A stretch of 16,816 bases of DNA from Opitutales bacterium (lineage in GTDB: Bacteria > Verrucomicrobiota > Verrucomicrobiia > Opitutales > T3Sed10-336), in assembly GCA_007132315.1 (NCBI GenBank), contig SLOW01000208.1, positions 1 to 16,816 on the forward strand, read 5' to 3'. The notes beneath the pieces were generated by a model, which was given only the letters and a program-made list of their open reading frames with translations, had not been told where the DNA came from and did not search any database. The translations under genes were made by a program, and so were the position numbers. Below are positions 1 to 7,229 of the stretch, piece after piece; the stretch's first letter is position 1; each line of letters begins with the position of its first letter.

Positions 1-37
1 ACAGACTGCTGGCGGTCCGCTGCCACGGTGGGGGCTT

Positions 38-2110
38 TTAGCGGGAGTCGGGCGGCTGAAAATGTTCCTCGCGGTTGGCGCGATCGATGCGCTGGTGATT
101 CGGACAGGGCAGTGACGCGAGAAACAGACGGCCGTACGTCTTTTGCAGGAGGCGGGAGTCGAGCAGGGTGATCGTGCCCCGGTCGTTGTGGCCGCGGATC
201 AGTCGGCCGATCCCCTGGCGGAACTTGATCAGCGCCTGGGGCAGGGTGAATTCGGCGAATGGATTGCCGCCGCGTGCGCGTATCCACTCGCATTTGGCTT
301 CGGCCACCGGCTGGGTGGGGTTTTCGAAGGGCAGCCGCGTGATCACCACCTGAGAGAGAGCGGGGCCGGGCACATCCACGCCGGTCCAGAAGCTGTCGGT
401 CCCGAACAGCACCGCGTTGCCGGCCCCGGCGAAACGGCGGGTGAGCTCGCTCCGGGAGAAATCGCGACCTTGCATGAAAAAGGGCCGGCCGCACCGCTGG
501 AAGTGTTCCTCGACGTCCAGAGCCACCTGGCGCATGTCCTGGTAGCTGGTGAAGAGGACCAGCGATCCGCCCGTCACGCGTTCGGCACAGAATCGGATGT
601 AGTCGCTCAATATCTCCAGGGCGAGGCGGCCTTCGGAGGGCGACGGCGTGGGGATGTCGGTGGCGACGAACACGCGCATATTCCGCCGGAAATCGAAGGG
701 CGAAGCAACGATCCGGGTCTCCGCGCTTTCGGCGCCGACCTGCGCCTGGAAGACGCTCATGTCCCCGGCCTGGGCGAGGGTGGCGCTGGTCAGGACGACG
801 GCGGTGTCGCGCTGAAAAAGCGTGCTGCGCAGGTGAGGCGCGATGTCGATCGGGGCCGATCGCAGGGTCACGTTGCGGCCCTGTTTGCCGGAGCGCTCCA
901 CCCAGTAAACGTGGCCCTCGTCCGCCAGGCTGAGGCACTGGTTGAGGCCGGCGGCGTAGATTTCGAGACGGCGTTTCTGGTCCTGGAGTTCGGCGTGGGC
1001 GGGACCGTCCTCGTCCAGCCGGCCGAGGATGTCGCCGGTGTGCTGAATGAGAGCCCGCAGGGGCGGTCCGAGGGTGGCTTCCGCCCAGTTTTCCTGGCGC
1101 ACGCGCACGACGGGTTTCCGATCCAGGATGCGATCCCGGATAAACTGGAAAAACTGCTCGGCGGCTTCGGTTGCGTCCTCCACCGCCTGCCGCTGGCGGG
1201 GGCCGGCGTGACGGACGAAGAGGCCGCGCTTCTTTTTCGCATGGTAGAGTTTGTTGAGCAGGCGCCGCAGACCGGCCGATCCCAGGCTGAGTCCGAAATG
1301 GTCGGTGGCGATCGCCGGAACGCTGTGGGCCTCGTCGATCACCACGAAGTCATTGGGGAAGAGAACGCCCTTGCCTTTCCCCGGGCCGCCCCCGGCGTTG
1401 ATGAGGGCGAAGAGGAGGCTGTGATTGACGATGATCAGGTGCGCGTTGCGCAACCGGGCCCGCGCCCGTTGATAGGGGCAGGTTTCCGGGGCGCAGTTCT
1501 TGCGGTTGCAGGAGGACGAGTCGGCGTTGACCTGTTCCCACACGTCGAAGTTCGGCGCGGGGTGGAGTTCCTGGACCAGCCCGGAGTCGGTTTGCTGGGA
1601 CCACTCGGCCAGGCGTTCCAGCTCCTCCTGCTCCGGACCGCCGAAAAGATCGGCCCGGCTTTCGATGGCCCGGCTCAGGCGGTACGTGCAGAGGTAGTTT
1701 CCTTTGCCCAGGAGCAGGGCGGTGCGGAACTTTTGCCGCTCCTCCAGCGCGGGGACCCGGGAGAAAAAAGCGCGGCACAGGTCGATGTCCTTGTTGCGGA
1801 TCTGTTCCTGGAGGGAAATTGTATTGGTGGAAATGATACACGGCCGTTCGGCTTCGAGCGCCCGAAGGATGGCGGGGATCAGGTACGCGAGGCTTTTTCC
1901 GACTCCGGTGCCGGCTTCGAAGAGCAGGGGGGTGTCGGATTCCAGGGTCGCCGCCACGGCGTTCGCCATGGTTTCCTGTTCGGGTCGGTAGTCGAGTCCC
2001 AGGTGTTCGCGCAGCCAGCCCTCGCGTGCGAAGGTGTTTTCCACCAGCGGGGCGAGGTTGGCGGCGGGAGCCGAAGGCGTCTGCTCGAAATCCTGATTGA
2101 AGCCGATCAT
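38..2110 (-). CDS. dinG: DinG/XPD-family ATP-dependent Fe-S DNA helicase
   Basis: This 690-aa superfamily 2 helicase is predicted to unwind DNA or DNA-RNA structures 5'-3' during repair and replication-transcription conflicts. Walker A is at residues 65-73 (EAGTGVGKS) and the DEAH box at 259-262. Four cysteines lie between them (141, 201, 206, 211), with the spacing expected of the XPD/DinG [4Fe-4S] domain. The C-terminal RecA-like domain carries a VLFTSYQ segment, a DSFWTGVDVPG segment and motif VI (QGIGRLIRG, 632-640). The length is normal for DinG and there is no exonuclease domain, unlike the Firmicutes DinG. The ATG at 2110 has no clear SD. It is divergent from the SGNH hydrolase gene, with 106 bp between them, and I see no LexA-like CTGT-N8-ACAG box there. 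The family call is firm; the exact substrate is inferred. Confidence 0.95.
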   Translation of the reverse strand: MIGFNQDFEQTPSAPAANLAPLVENTFAREGWLREHLGLDYRPEQETMANAVAATLESDTPLLFEAGTGVGKSLAYLIPAILRALEAERPCIISTNTISLQEQIRNKDIDLCRAFFSRVPALEERQKFRTALLLGKGNYLCTYRLSRAIESRADLFGGPEQEELERLAEWSQQTDSGLVQELHPAPNFDVWEQVNADSSSCNRKNCAPETCPYQRARARLRNAHLIIVNHSLLFALINAGGGPGKGKGVLFPNDFVVIDEAHSVPAIATDHFGLSLGSAGLRRLLNKLYHAKKKRGLFVRHAGPRQRQAVEDATEAAEQFFQFIRDRILDRKPVVRVRQENWAEATLGPPLRALIQHTGDILGRLDEDGPAHAELQDQKRRLEIYAAGLNQCLSLADEGHVYWVERSGKQGRNVTLRSAPIDIAPHLRSTLFQRDTAVVLTSATLAQAGDMSVFQAQVGAESAETRIVASPFDFRRNMRVFVATDIPTPSPSEGRLALEILSDYIRFCAERVTGGSLVLFTSYQDMRQVALDVEEHFQRCGRPFFMQGRDFSRSELTRRFAGAGNAVLFGTDSFWTGVDVPGPALSQVVITRLPFENPTQPVAEAKCEWIRARGGNPFAEFTLPQALIKFRQGIGRLIRGHNDRGTITLLDSRLLQKTYGRLFLASLPCPNHQRIDRANREEHFQPPDSR

Positions 2111-2216
2111 ACCCGCCGCCAGCCTCGGCGATCGCCGGGATCAGGGCAACCGGAAAGCGGGATGCCGCGCGCAATAAGGTTGCCAACTCACGCGCGCGCC
2201 TTCAGATGAATGGGTG

Positions 2217-2855
2217 ATGAAGATGCGGCCGGACGAGCGACTTCTGTTCATCGGGGACAGCATCACCGATTGCGGTCGGCGGGAGGAGCCGTATACTCCC
2301 TACGGGTGCGGTTACGTCCATCTGTTCCGCAACCTTCTCCTGCACCGCCATCCGACATGGCGGGTGAAGATTCTTAATCGGGGGGTCAACGGCGACACGA
2401 TCCGCGACCTGGAACGGCGTTGGGAGAACGACGTCCTGGCTGAGCGGCCCGACCGGCTGGTCGTGGCGATCGGGATCAACGACGTCTGGCGGCGTTTCGC
2501 CGATCCGGAGAGCCTGGACGACCACGTTCCGCTCGAGGAGTACCTCGGTATCTATCGGGAACTGCTGCGCGTTTCCCAGGAGTCTGGGATTCAGGGGGTC
2601 TGCCTGGCCACCCCGTTTTTCGTCGAGCCCGACCGCGCCGAACCGATGCGTGAGATGTGCGACCTTTACGCGGAGGCGGTGCGCGATCTGACCGACGAAC
2701 TGTTCCTCGATCTGGCCGATTTTCAACTGGCCGTGGACCGTTTCCTGCGCGACCAGCACCCCATGATGATCGCTGCCGACCGCGTCCACCTCCAGCCGCA
2801 CGGCCACCTCGCCCTGGCCGAAACCGTGTACGAAGCCCTCTGCGGCGAAGGTTAG
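2217..2855 (+). CDS. SGNH/GDSL-family hydrolase (esterase/lipase-like)
   Basis: This cytoplasmic-looking protein of about 212 aa has all four SGNH blocks. Block I is FIGDSITD with the nucleophile Ser, block II is the Gly of RGVNGDT, block III is the Asn of AIGIND, and block V is DRVHLQPHGH with the Asp-His pair. The family hydrolyses esters of lipids, acetylated sugars or small alcohols, and the substrate cannot be read from the sequence. There is no signal peptide or membrane segment. Three in-frame starts lie close together (GTG 2214, ATG 2217, ATG 2223) and none has a strong SD; I chose the first ATG. It is divergent from dinG and convergent with the L,D-transpeptidase gene (38-bp gap), so it looks monocistronic. 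Confidence 0.9.
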   Translation: MKMRPDERLLFIGDSITDCGRREEPYTPYGCGYVHLFRNLLLHRHPTWRVKILNRGVNGDTIRDLERRWENDVLAERPDRLVVAIGINDVWRRFADPESLDDHVPLEEYLGIYRELLRVSQESGIQGVCLATPFFVEPDRAEPMREMCDLYAEAVRDLTDELFLDLADFQLAVDRFLRDQHPMMIAADRVHLQPHGHLALAETVYEALCGEG

Positions 2856-2893
2856 CCGGTTGTGTGCCAGGCTGCCGACGGGTTCTTGTCCGC

Positions 2894-3427
2894 TTACTCC
2901 AAATCGATCCAGACCAGGGTTCCGGCGGGGACGGTTTGAAAGAGTTCCAGGATGTCGGTGTTGCTCAAGTTGACGCAGCCGCCGCTTTGGGGGGAGCCCA
3001 GCCGGTCTTCCCGGTTGGTGCCGTGGATGTAGATGTACCGCCGCCGCGAATCGCGATCGCCGCCGCGGTTGTGGCCGGCCTGGAGGCCTTCCAGCCAAAG
3101 GATGCGGGTGGTGATCAGGTTGTCCTCCTCCAGTTCCCAGTAGAACCGCCCGGTCGGCGCGCGCCCTTTGAAGACCGTGCCGAGCGGTTCGGCGTCGCCG
3201 ATTTTTTCCGCCACGCGATGCAGGCCGTCCGGCGTGCCGGCCGAGTCCCGGAGGCAGGACGGGGCGCGCCGGGAGGTGGAGACGGTGTAGGTATGGATCA
3301 GGGCCTCCCCGGAGAAAACGTGCATGCGCTGGGCGCCGATGGAAACGTGGATGAGGTGATTTGTGGGCTTGAATCCGTGCTTTTCGGCCTGCACGATGAT
3401 TTTTTTACGTAAAGGAGAGACGTCCAT
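2894..3427 (-). CDS. YkuD-type L,D-transpeptidase
   Basis: This 177-aa protein is essentially one YkuD domain. The family uses a catalytic cysteine to form 3-3 peptidoglycan cross-links or attach proteins to peptidoglycan. The C-terminal half has the conserved His (YIYIHGTN) followed about 15 residues later by SGGCVN, which holds the catalytic Cys and the conserved Asn. The usual motif is S/T-H-G-C-x-N/R, so the middle His is Gly here. There is no signal peptide or transmembrane helix, although the reaction is expected outside the cytoplasm. The N-terminus may therefore be misassigned, export may be non-classical, or the protein may do something else. The predicted ATG (3425-3427) shares its last base with the TTG start of asd. 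An alternative GTG at about 3394 would shorten it by 11 residues and still give no signal peptide. Confidence 0.88.
   Translation of the reverse strand: MDVSPLRKKIIVQAEKHGFKPTNHLIHVSIGAQRMHVFSGEALIHTYTVSTSRRAPSCLRDSAGTPDGLHRVAEKIGDAEPLGTVFKGRAPTGRFYWELEEDNLITTRILWLEGLQAGHNRGGDRDSRRRYIYIHGTNREDRLGSPQSGGCVNLSNTDILELFQTVPAGTLVWIDLE
3411..3417 (+). promoter_or_regulatory. Shine-Dalgarno sequence for asd
   Basis: AAAGGAG lies 9 bases ahead of a TTG codon at 3427. It is one of the few clear ribosome-binding sites in this window, and it supports the non-ATG start chosen for asd. It falls inside the first codons of the opposing L,D-transpeptidase reading frame. Confidence 0.75.
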
Positions 3428-4443
3428 TGAAGAAAGAGAATCTGAACATCGGTATTGTCGGCGCCACCGGCGCGGTCGGTCAAGAACTGATCCGGCTGCT
3501 GCTCGCGCGCTCTTTTCCCTTCGCCGAGCTGCGGTTGCTTGCCTCGGCGCGTTCGACGGGCAAAACGGTGACCGAAGGCGAGCGCACCTGGATCATCGCG
3601 GAAGCGACTCCGGAGGCGTTCGACGGATTGGATATCGCGATATTCAGCGCCGGCGCCGGGATTTCCCGAGACTTGGCACCCAACGCGGCGGAACGCGGTT
3701 GTGTGGTGATCGACAACAGCTCCGCCTTTCGCATGACAGAGGCCGTGCCCCTCGTTGTGCCGGAAATCAACGGCGCCGAAGCGCTCCGGCACAGCGGGAT
3801 TATCGCCAACCCGAACTGTTCCACAGCCATCGCGCTCATGGGGCTCTATCCCCTGCACCGGGAGTTCGGGGTCAAGCGGGTGATCGCCTCGACCTACCAG
3901 GCCGTCTCCGGTTCCGGCGCGGAAGCGATCGCGGAACTCGACGCCCAGGTGCGGGCGTACGTCGAGGGAAGCGAGTCGAAGCCGGAGGTCTATCCCCATC
4001 CGATCGCGTTCAACCTGCTTCCCCATGTGGACGCATTCGAGGACAACGGTTACACGCGGGAGGAGATGAAGCTGCTCCACGAGAGTCGGAAAATTCTCAA
4101 CCTGCCCGGTTTCAAGGCGTCGGCCACCTGTGTCCGGGTTCCGGTTTTTCGCGCGCACGCGATCGCGGTGACCGCCCAGTTCGAAAGTATCGTGGATCTC
4201 GACGACGCCCGCCGGGCGATCGAGGAGTTTCCCGGTTGCGACCTGGTGGACGACCCCGCTCGCGGGATTTACCCGATGCCGCTCGACTTCGCCGGGCGGG
4301 AGAACTGCGCCGTGGGCCGCCTCCGCTACGACACCGCGCTGGACAACGCGCTGAGTTTCTGGGTGGTGGGCGATCAGCTGTGGAAGGGCGCGGCCCTCAA
4401 CGCCGTTCAGATCGCGGAGCACCTGGTGGAGAATGCCGACTAG
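3427..4443 (+). CDS. asd: Aspartate-semialdehyde dehydrogenase
   Basis: This 338-aa enzyme reduces L-aspartyl-4-phosphate to L-aspartate-4-semialdehyde with NADPH. That is the branch point to lysine/diaminopimelate, threonine, methionine and isoleucine. The N-terminal Rossmann motif is GATGAVGQ (12-19), the catalytic Cys131 sits in NPNCSTA, and the STYQAVSGSG segment and likely general base His244 (RVPVFRAH) follow. The C-terminal GDQLWKGAALNAVQIAE helix is typical. The length matches the bacterial family. The TTG start is chosen for the AAAGGAG 9 bases upstream and because it gives a normal N-terminus directly before the Rossmann strand. Downstream, on the same strand, come a T-rich possible terminator, tRNA-Val, ilvN and ilvC, so the area serves aspartate-family and branched-chain amino acids. 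Confidence 0.97.
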   Translation: MKKENLNIGIVGATGAVGQELIRLLLARSFPFAELRLLASARSTGKTVTEGERTWIIAEATPEAFDGLDIAIFSAGAGISRDLAPNAAERGCVVIDNSSAFRMTEAVPLVVPEINGAEALRHSGIIANPNCSTAIALMGLYPLHREFGVKRVIASTYQAVSGSGAEAIAELDAQVRAYVEGSESKPEVYPHPIAFNLLPHVDAFEDNGYTREEMKLLHESRKILNLPGFKASATCVRVPVFRAHAIAVTAQFESIVDLDDARRAIEEFPGCDLVDDPARGIYPMPLDFAGRENCAVGRLRYDTALDNALSFWVVGDQLWKGAALNAVQIAEHLVENAD

Positions 4444-4471
4444 GCTGGAATTCCAGGCGGCTTCGCGGGCC

Positions 4472-4490
4472 GTTTCCGGAAACCTTTTTT
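4472..4490 (+). terminator. Possible weak intrinsic terminator after asd
   Basis: The palindrome GTTTCCGGAAAC can form a 4-bp stem with a CCGG loop and is followed at once by C and six T residues. The stem is short, so termination may be partial. It separates asd from the likely tRNA promoter. Confidence 0.3.
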
Positions 4491-4491
4491 C

Positions 4492-4520
4492 TTGCGTCGG
4501 GCGGCTTGGAGACGTTTAAC
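4492..4520 (+). promoter_or_regulatory. Candidate sigma70 promoter for tRNA-Val
   Basis: TTGCGT (4492-4497) and TTTAAC (4515-4520) are separated by exactly 17 bases, which would start transcription near 4527, a few bases before the tRNA 5' end at 4533. Each hexamer is only a partial consensus match, so the position supports the call more than the sequence does. The promoter could also drive ilvN-ilvC. Confidence 0.4.
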
Positions 4521-4532
4521 CTCTTCTTTTCC

Positions 4533-4606
4533 GGACGGCTAGCTCAGTTGGTTAGAGCATCTCGTTTACACCGAGGGGGTCGGGGGTTCGAATCCCTCGC
4601 CGTCCA
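4533..4606 (+). tRNA. tRNA-Val (anticodon UAC)
   Basis: A complete cloverleaf of 74 bases can be folded by hand. The 7-bp acceptor stem (GGACGGC with GCCGTCC) is perfect. The D arm is GCTC/GAGC with AGTTGGTTA in the loop. The anticodon stem is TCTCG/CGAGG with loop TTTACAC, giving anticodon TAC (valine, GUA codons). The T arm is GGGGG/CCCTC with TTCGAAT. The discriminator is A4606 and the next bases are CCG, so the 3' CCA is not encoded and must be added after transcription. The gene ends 17 bases before the ilvN start codon. Confidence 0.95.
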
Positions 4607-4623
4607 CCGCATTTTCCTTTTTT

Positions 4624-5109
4624 ATGAGGCATACCATCTCAGTTCTGGTTGAAAACAAGTTCGGTGTTCTCGCGCGCGTGGCCGGGATGTTCAGCGGCCG
4701 CGGTTTCAACATCGACACCCTCAACGTCGCGCCCACGCACGACCCCAGCCTTTCCCGGATCACTGCGGTGGTCAAGGGTGACGACGCCACGCTGGACCAG
4801 ATAACGAAACAACTGCGCAAGCTGATCAACGTGATCGATGTGGCCGATTTCAACGCCGGACAGTCGGTCGATCGGGAAATGGTCCTCATCAAACTGGGAG
4901 CCGATTCCTCCAACCGTTCGGAGATCCTGCAGGTCTGCGATATTTTTCGCGCGAAGATTATCAATGTGACGGGCAAGTCGGTGGTCATCGAGCTCACCGG
5001 CGACGAAGGGAAGATCAATGCTTTCCTCGAATTGCTGGCACCTTTCGATATACGCGAACTGGCCCGCACCGGAAAACTGGCCATGGCCAGGCAAAGCGCC
5101 GACGCCTGA
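4624..5109 (+). CDS. ilvN: Acetolactate synthase regulatory (small) subunit
   Basis: This 161-aa subunit activates the catalytic subunit of acetohydroxyacid synthase and gives it valine feedback inhibition. An N-terminal ACT domain covers about residues 1-76 (HTISVLVENKFGVLARVAGM, then the RGFNIDTL segment). The C-terminal ALS small-subunit domain contains the conserved DREMVLIKL and GKSVVIELTG segments. The length is that of the standard IlvN/IlvH family. The catalytic subunit gene (ilvB/ilvI), which usually lies immediately upstream, is missing; asd and tRNA-Val occupy that position. The ATG is only 17 bases after the tRNA and no SD is visible in the T-rich gap. ilvC follows 160 bp downstream. 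Confidence 0.96.
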   Translation: MRHTISVLVENKFGVLARVAGMFSGRGFNIDTLNVAPTHDPSLSRITAVVKGDDATLDQITKQLRKLINVIDVADFNAGQSVDREMVLIKLGADSSNRSEILQVCDIFRAKIINVTGKSVVIELTGDEGKINAFLELLAPFDIRELARTGKLAMARQSADA

Positions 5110-5205
5110 TAGCCGTATCAAATGCGTTTGTCCGGGGGAAACCGTTGGGAAGCCCCGACGGCTTTCTGAAGAGTGAGATGCCATGACTTGAGAAACGCGA
5201 CATTT

Positions 5206-5218
5206 TTGGCCAAGCCAA
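5206..5218. repeat. Short palindrome upstream of ilvC
   Basis: TTGGC-CAA-GCCAA is a perfect 5-bp inverted repeat with a 3-base centre, about 50 bases before the ilvC start. It could be an operator half-site pair or a minor hairpin. Nothing else in the ilvN-ilvC gap is clearly regulatory. Confidence 0.3.
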
Positions 5219-5269
5219 CAGATTGGGGAGAACCGGCCGAATCAGTACCAAACAACAAAACGAAAAAAC

Positions 5270-6301
5270 ATGCCAGCTAAAGTATATTCGGATAAAGACG
5301 CCGATCTCAGATCGCTCAGCTCGAAGACCGTTGCCGTGATCGGCTTCGGCTCCCAGGGACACGCGCACGCCCTGAACCTGAAAGAAAGCGGATGCAACGT
5401 CATCATCGGCCTTTACGCCAAGAGCAAGTCCCGGCCGGTGGCCCGGAAACTCGGATTCAATGTGTGTGATACCGGTGAAGCCGTGAGCAAGGCCGATGTC
5501 ATTATGCTGGCGGTGCCGGACATGAAGCAGGCTTCGGTTTACGAAAAGGATGTTGAACCCAACCTCACCAAGGGCAAGTGCCTCCTGTTTAGCCACGGTT
5601 TCTGCATCCACTACGGTCTGATTCAGCCGCCGCCCGAAGTCGATGTCATCATGGTGGCCCCGAAGGGCCCCGGCCACGTGGTCCGCAGCCAGTACCAGGA
5701 GGGCCGCGGCGTGCCGAGTCTGATCGCGGTGCACAACGACGCCACCGGCAAAGCCAAGAAGATCGCCCTGGCCTGGGCCAAGGGAATCGGCGGCACCCGG
5801 GCCGGTGTTCTGCAGACCACGTTCAAGGAAGAGACCGAAACCGATCTGTTCGGCGAACAAGCCGTTCTTTGCGGCGGGACCGCCGCCCTGATTCAGGCCG
5901 GTTTCGAGACTCTGGTCGAAGCCGGGTATCAGCCGGAAATGGCCTATTTCGAGTGCCTTCATGAGTTGAAGCTCATCGTCGATCTGATCAACGAATCCGG
6001 CATCTCCGGAATGCGCTTCTCCATCTCCGAGACCGCCAAGTACGGCGACGTCACCCGCGGTCCCCGGATCGTGGACGGCACCACCCGCCGCAAGATGAAG
6101 ACGATCCTCAAGGAGATCCAGAGCGGCAAGTTCGCCCGGGAATGGGTTTCCGAATACCAGGGTGGTCTCAAGAATTACAAGGCGCTGATGAAGGCCGGCG
6201 AACAACACCAGATAGAAAAGACCGGCAAGCGGCTCCGCGGCCTGATGCCCTGGGTGTCGAAGAAGAACATCAAGGGCGTCCAGGCTTCGTACGGGAGTTG
6301 A
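5270..6301 (+). CDS. ilvC: Ketol-acid reductoisomerase, class I
   Basis: This 343-aa enzyme converts 2-acetolactate and 2-aceto-2-hydroxybutyrate to the dihydroxy acids of valine/leucine and isoleucine synthesis, using Mg2+ and reduced nicotinamide cofactor. The Rossmann motif GFGSQGHAHALNLKESG starts at residue 25. The cofactor loop after the second strand reads GLYAKSKSR (47-55); its Ser/Lys/Ser residues suggest NADPH, although Tyr replaces the common Arg. The APKGPGHVVRSQY segment, the metal ligands in ETDLFGEQ and the FECLHELKLIVDLI helix, and GMRFSISETAKYGD are all present. The length fits class I. The ATG has no SD but a strongly A-rich leader. The 160-bp gap to ilvN contains only small inverted repeats. 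Confidence 0.97.
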   Translation: MPAKVYSDKDADLRSLSSKTVAVIGFGSQGHAHALNLKESGCNVIIGLYAKSKSRPVARKLGFNVCDTGEAVSKADVIMLAVPDMKQASVYEKDVEPNLTKGKCLLFSHGFCIHYGLIQPPPEVDVIMVAPKGPGHVVRSQYQEGRGVPSLIAVHNDATGKAKKIALAWAKGIGGTRAGVLQTTFKEETETDLFGEQAVLCGGTAALIQAGFETLVEAGYQPEMAYFECLHELKLIVDLINESGISGMRFSISETAKYGDVTRGPRIVDGTTRRKMKTILKEIQSGKFAREWVSEYQGGLKNYKALMKAGEQHQIEKTGKRLRGLMPWVSKKNIKGVQASYGS

Positions 6302-6304
6302 GAC

Positions 6305-6354
6305 GCGCCTGGCAGCGTGTCGGAGCCAGGCGCTGGCTTAACTCCGACAAGCTG
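6305..6354 (+). repeat. Overlapping, mutually exclusive stem-loops between ilvC and hemC
   Basis: The 67-bp gap between ilvC and hemC is mostly palindromic. Fold 1 pairs GCGCCTGGC (6305-6313) with GCCAGGCGC (6325-6333), a perfect 9-bp stem. Fold 2 pairs CAGC-G-TGTCGGAG (6313-6325) with CTCCGACA-A-GCTG (6342-6354) and encloses a GCCAG/CTGGC hairpin (6325-6329 with 6333-6337). The two folds use the same bases, so they cannot coexist. There is no T-run, so it is not a classic intrinsic terminator. Possible roles are a REP-like dispersed palindrome, a Rho-independent pause or mRNA 3'-end barrier, or a conformational switch ahead of hemC. Confidence 0.6.
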
Positions 6355-6368
6355 CTGATGGTGTCGCC

Positions 6369-7229
6369 ATGAAGAATCGCATCACATTGGCCACGCGTCG
6401 GAGCGCTCTGGCGATGGCCCAAGCGCGCCTGGCCGCCGAGCATCTGGGACGCCGCTGGCCGGATTCGTCCGTCGCATTGCTCGAACTGGTCACAACGGGC
6501 GACCGGCAACAGGACTGGTCGCTCGAAAAGCAGGGAGGCAAAGGGCTGTTCACCGGCGAGCTGGAGCAGGCTCTCCTGCGGGGCGAGGCCGACGCCGCCG
6601 TCCACAGTTGCAAGGACCTGCCGACCACGTTGGGCGAAGGGCTGGCGCTGGCCGGATTTCTGCCGCGGGAGCGTCCGAACGATGTCCTGGTCCTGCGGGA
6701 GGGGTGCGAGGCGCCGGCCGTCCTCGCGACCGGAAGCCCGCGCCGGCGCGCCCAGGCCGCCCGCCTGTTCCCCGACACCGAGTGGCGGGAAATCCGGGGC
6801 AACGTCGAGACGCGATTGCGCAAGATCGCCGAGGGTTACGCCGACGGCACCATCCTGGCCGCCGCCGGACTGCGGCGGCTGGGTATCCGGGAGCGCGCGG
6901 ACCTTCGTTTTCGGGAACTGACGACGGCGGAAATGGTACCCGCACCCGGCCAGGGCGCGATCGCCCTGGAATGCCCGGCGTCGAGCGTGGAAGCGTTGCG
7001 TCCGGCTCTCGATTCCCGAACCGGCGCGCAGGTGCGTGCGGAACGGGCGTTCCTGGCCGCTCTGGGCGGCGGCTGCCACGCCGCGTTCGCCGCCCACTGC
7101 AGCGGCGAATGGCTGGAGATTTTTCACGAGAAGACCGGTTATCAACGGGCGCCACTGGCTGTCGAAGACGACGGGATCGAGGAAGCGGTTCGGGCGCTGG
7201 TGAAGGAATTGGGACTGGAGTCCGGATGA
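6369..7229 (+). CDS. hemC: Hydroxymethylbilane synthase (porphobilinogen deaminase)
   Basis: This 286-aa enzyme condenses four porphobilinogens into hydroxymethylbilane, the precursor of heme, siroheme and cobalamin. Visible family features are the ATRRSALAMAQ start, the TTGDR strand, catalytic Asp83 in HSCKDLPT, the PRRRAQ and IRGNVETRL substrate-binding arginines, PAPGQGAIALEC, and Cys236 in GGGCHAAF, which would carry the dipyrromethane cofactor. It is somewhat shorter than the roughly 310-residue family norm, through a compact C-terminal domain, but no key residue is missing. The start ATG follows the palindromic gap after ilvC and lacks an SD. The next gene, a cobA-hemD fusion, uses its product directly, so the two very likely form one operon. 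Confidence 0.96.
   Translation: MKNRITLATRRSALAMAQARLAAEHLGRRWPDSSVALLELVTTGDRQQDWSLEKQGGKGLFTGELEQALLRGEADAAVHSCKDLPTTLGEGLALAGFLPRERPNDVLVLREGCEAPAVLATGSPRRRAQAARLFPDTEWREIRGNVETRLRKIAEGYADGTILAAAGLRRLGIRERADLRFRELTTAEMVPAPGQGAIALECPASSVEALRPALDSRTGAQVRAERAFLAALGGGCHAAFAAHCSGEWLEIFHEKTGYQRAPLAVEDDGIEEAVRALVKELGLESG

Noticed and set aside
1..37. Sequence left of the dinG stop
   Set aside because: It is too short to assign to any gene or terminator.
2127..2184. Palindromes in the dinG upstream gap (GGCGATCGCC; GGCAACC/GGTTGCC) as a LexA or other operator
   Set aside because: They do not match a known SOS box. Short GC-rich palindromes are frequent here and I cannot support a regulatory role.
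143..2209. A 688-codon plus-strand open frame almost exactly antisense to dinG
   Set aside because: It lacks any recognisable domain and is Gly/Ala/Val/Glu-biased. It mirrors the codon structure of the clearly real DinG frame, so it is a shadow from high GC content.
4533..4606. The tRNA gene as an integration (att) site for a genomic island
   Set aside because: No integrase and no direct repeat of the tRNA 3' end is visible in the window, and the flanking genes are core metabolism.
3363..4652. A 429-codon plus-strand frame across asd, the tRNA and ilvN
   Set aside because: It runs through the tRNA and out of frame through two conserved enzymes, so it is an alternate-frame artefact.
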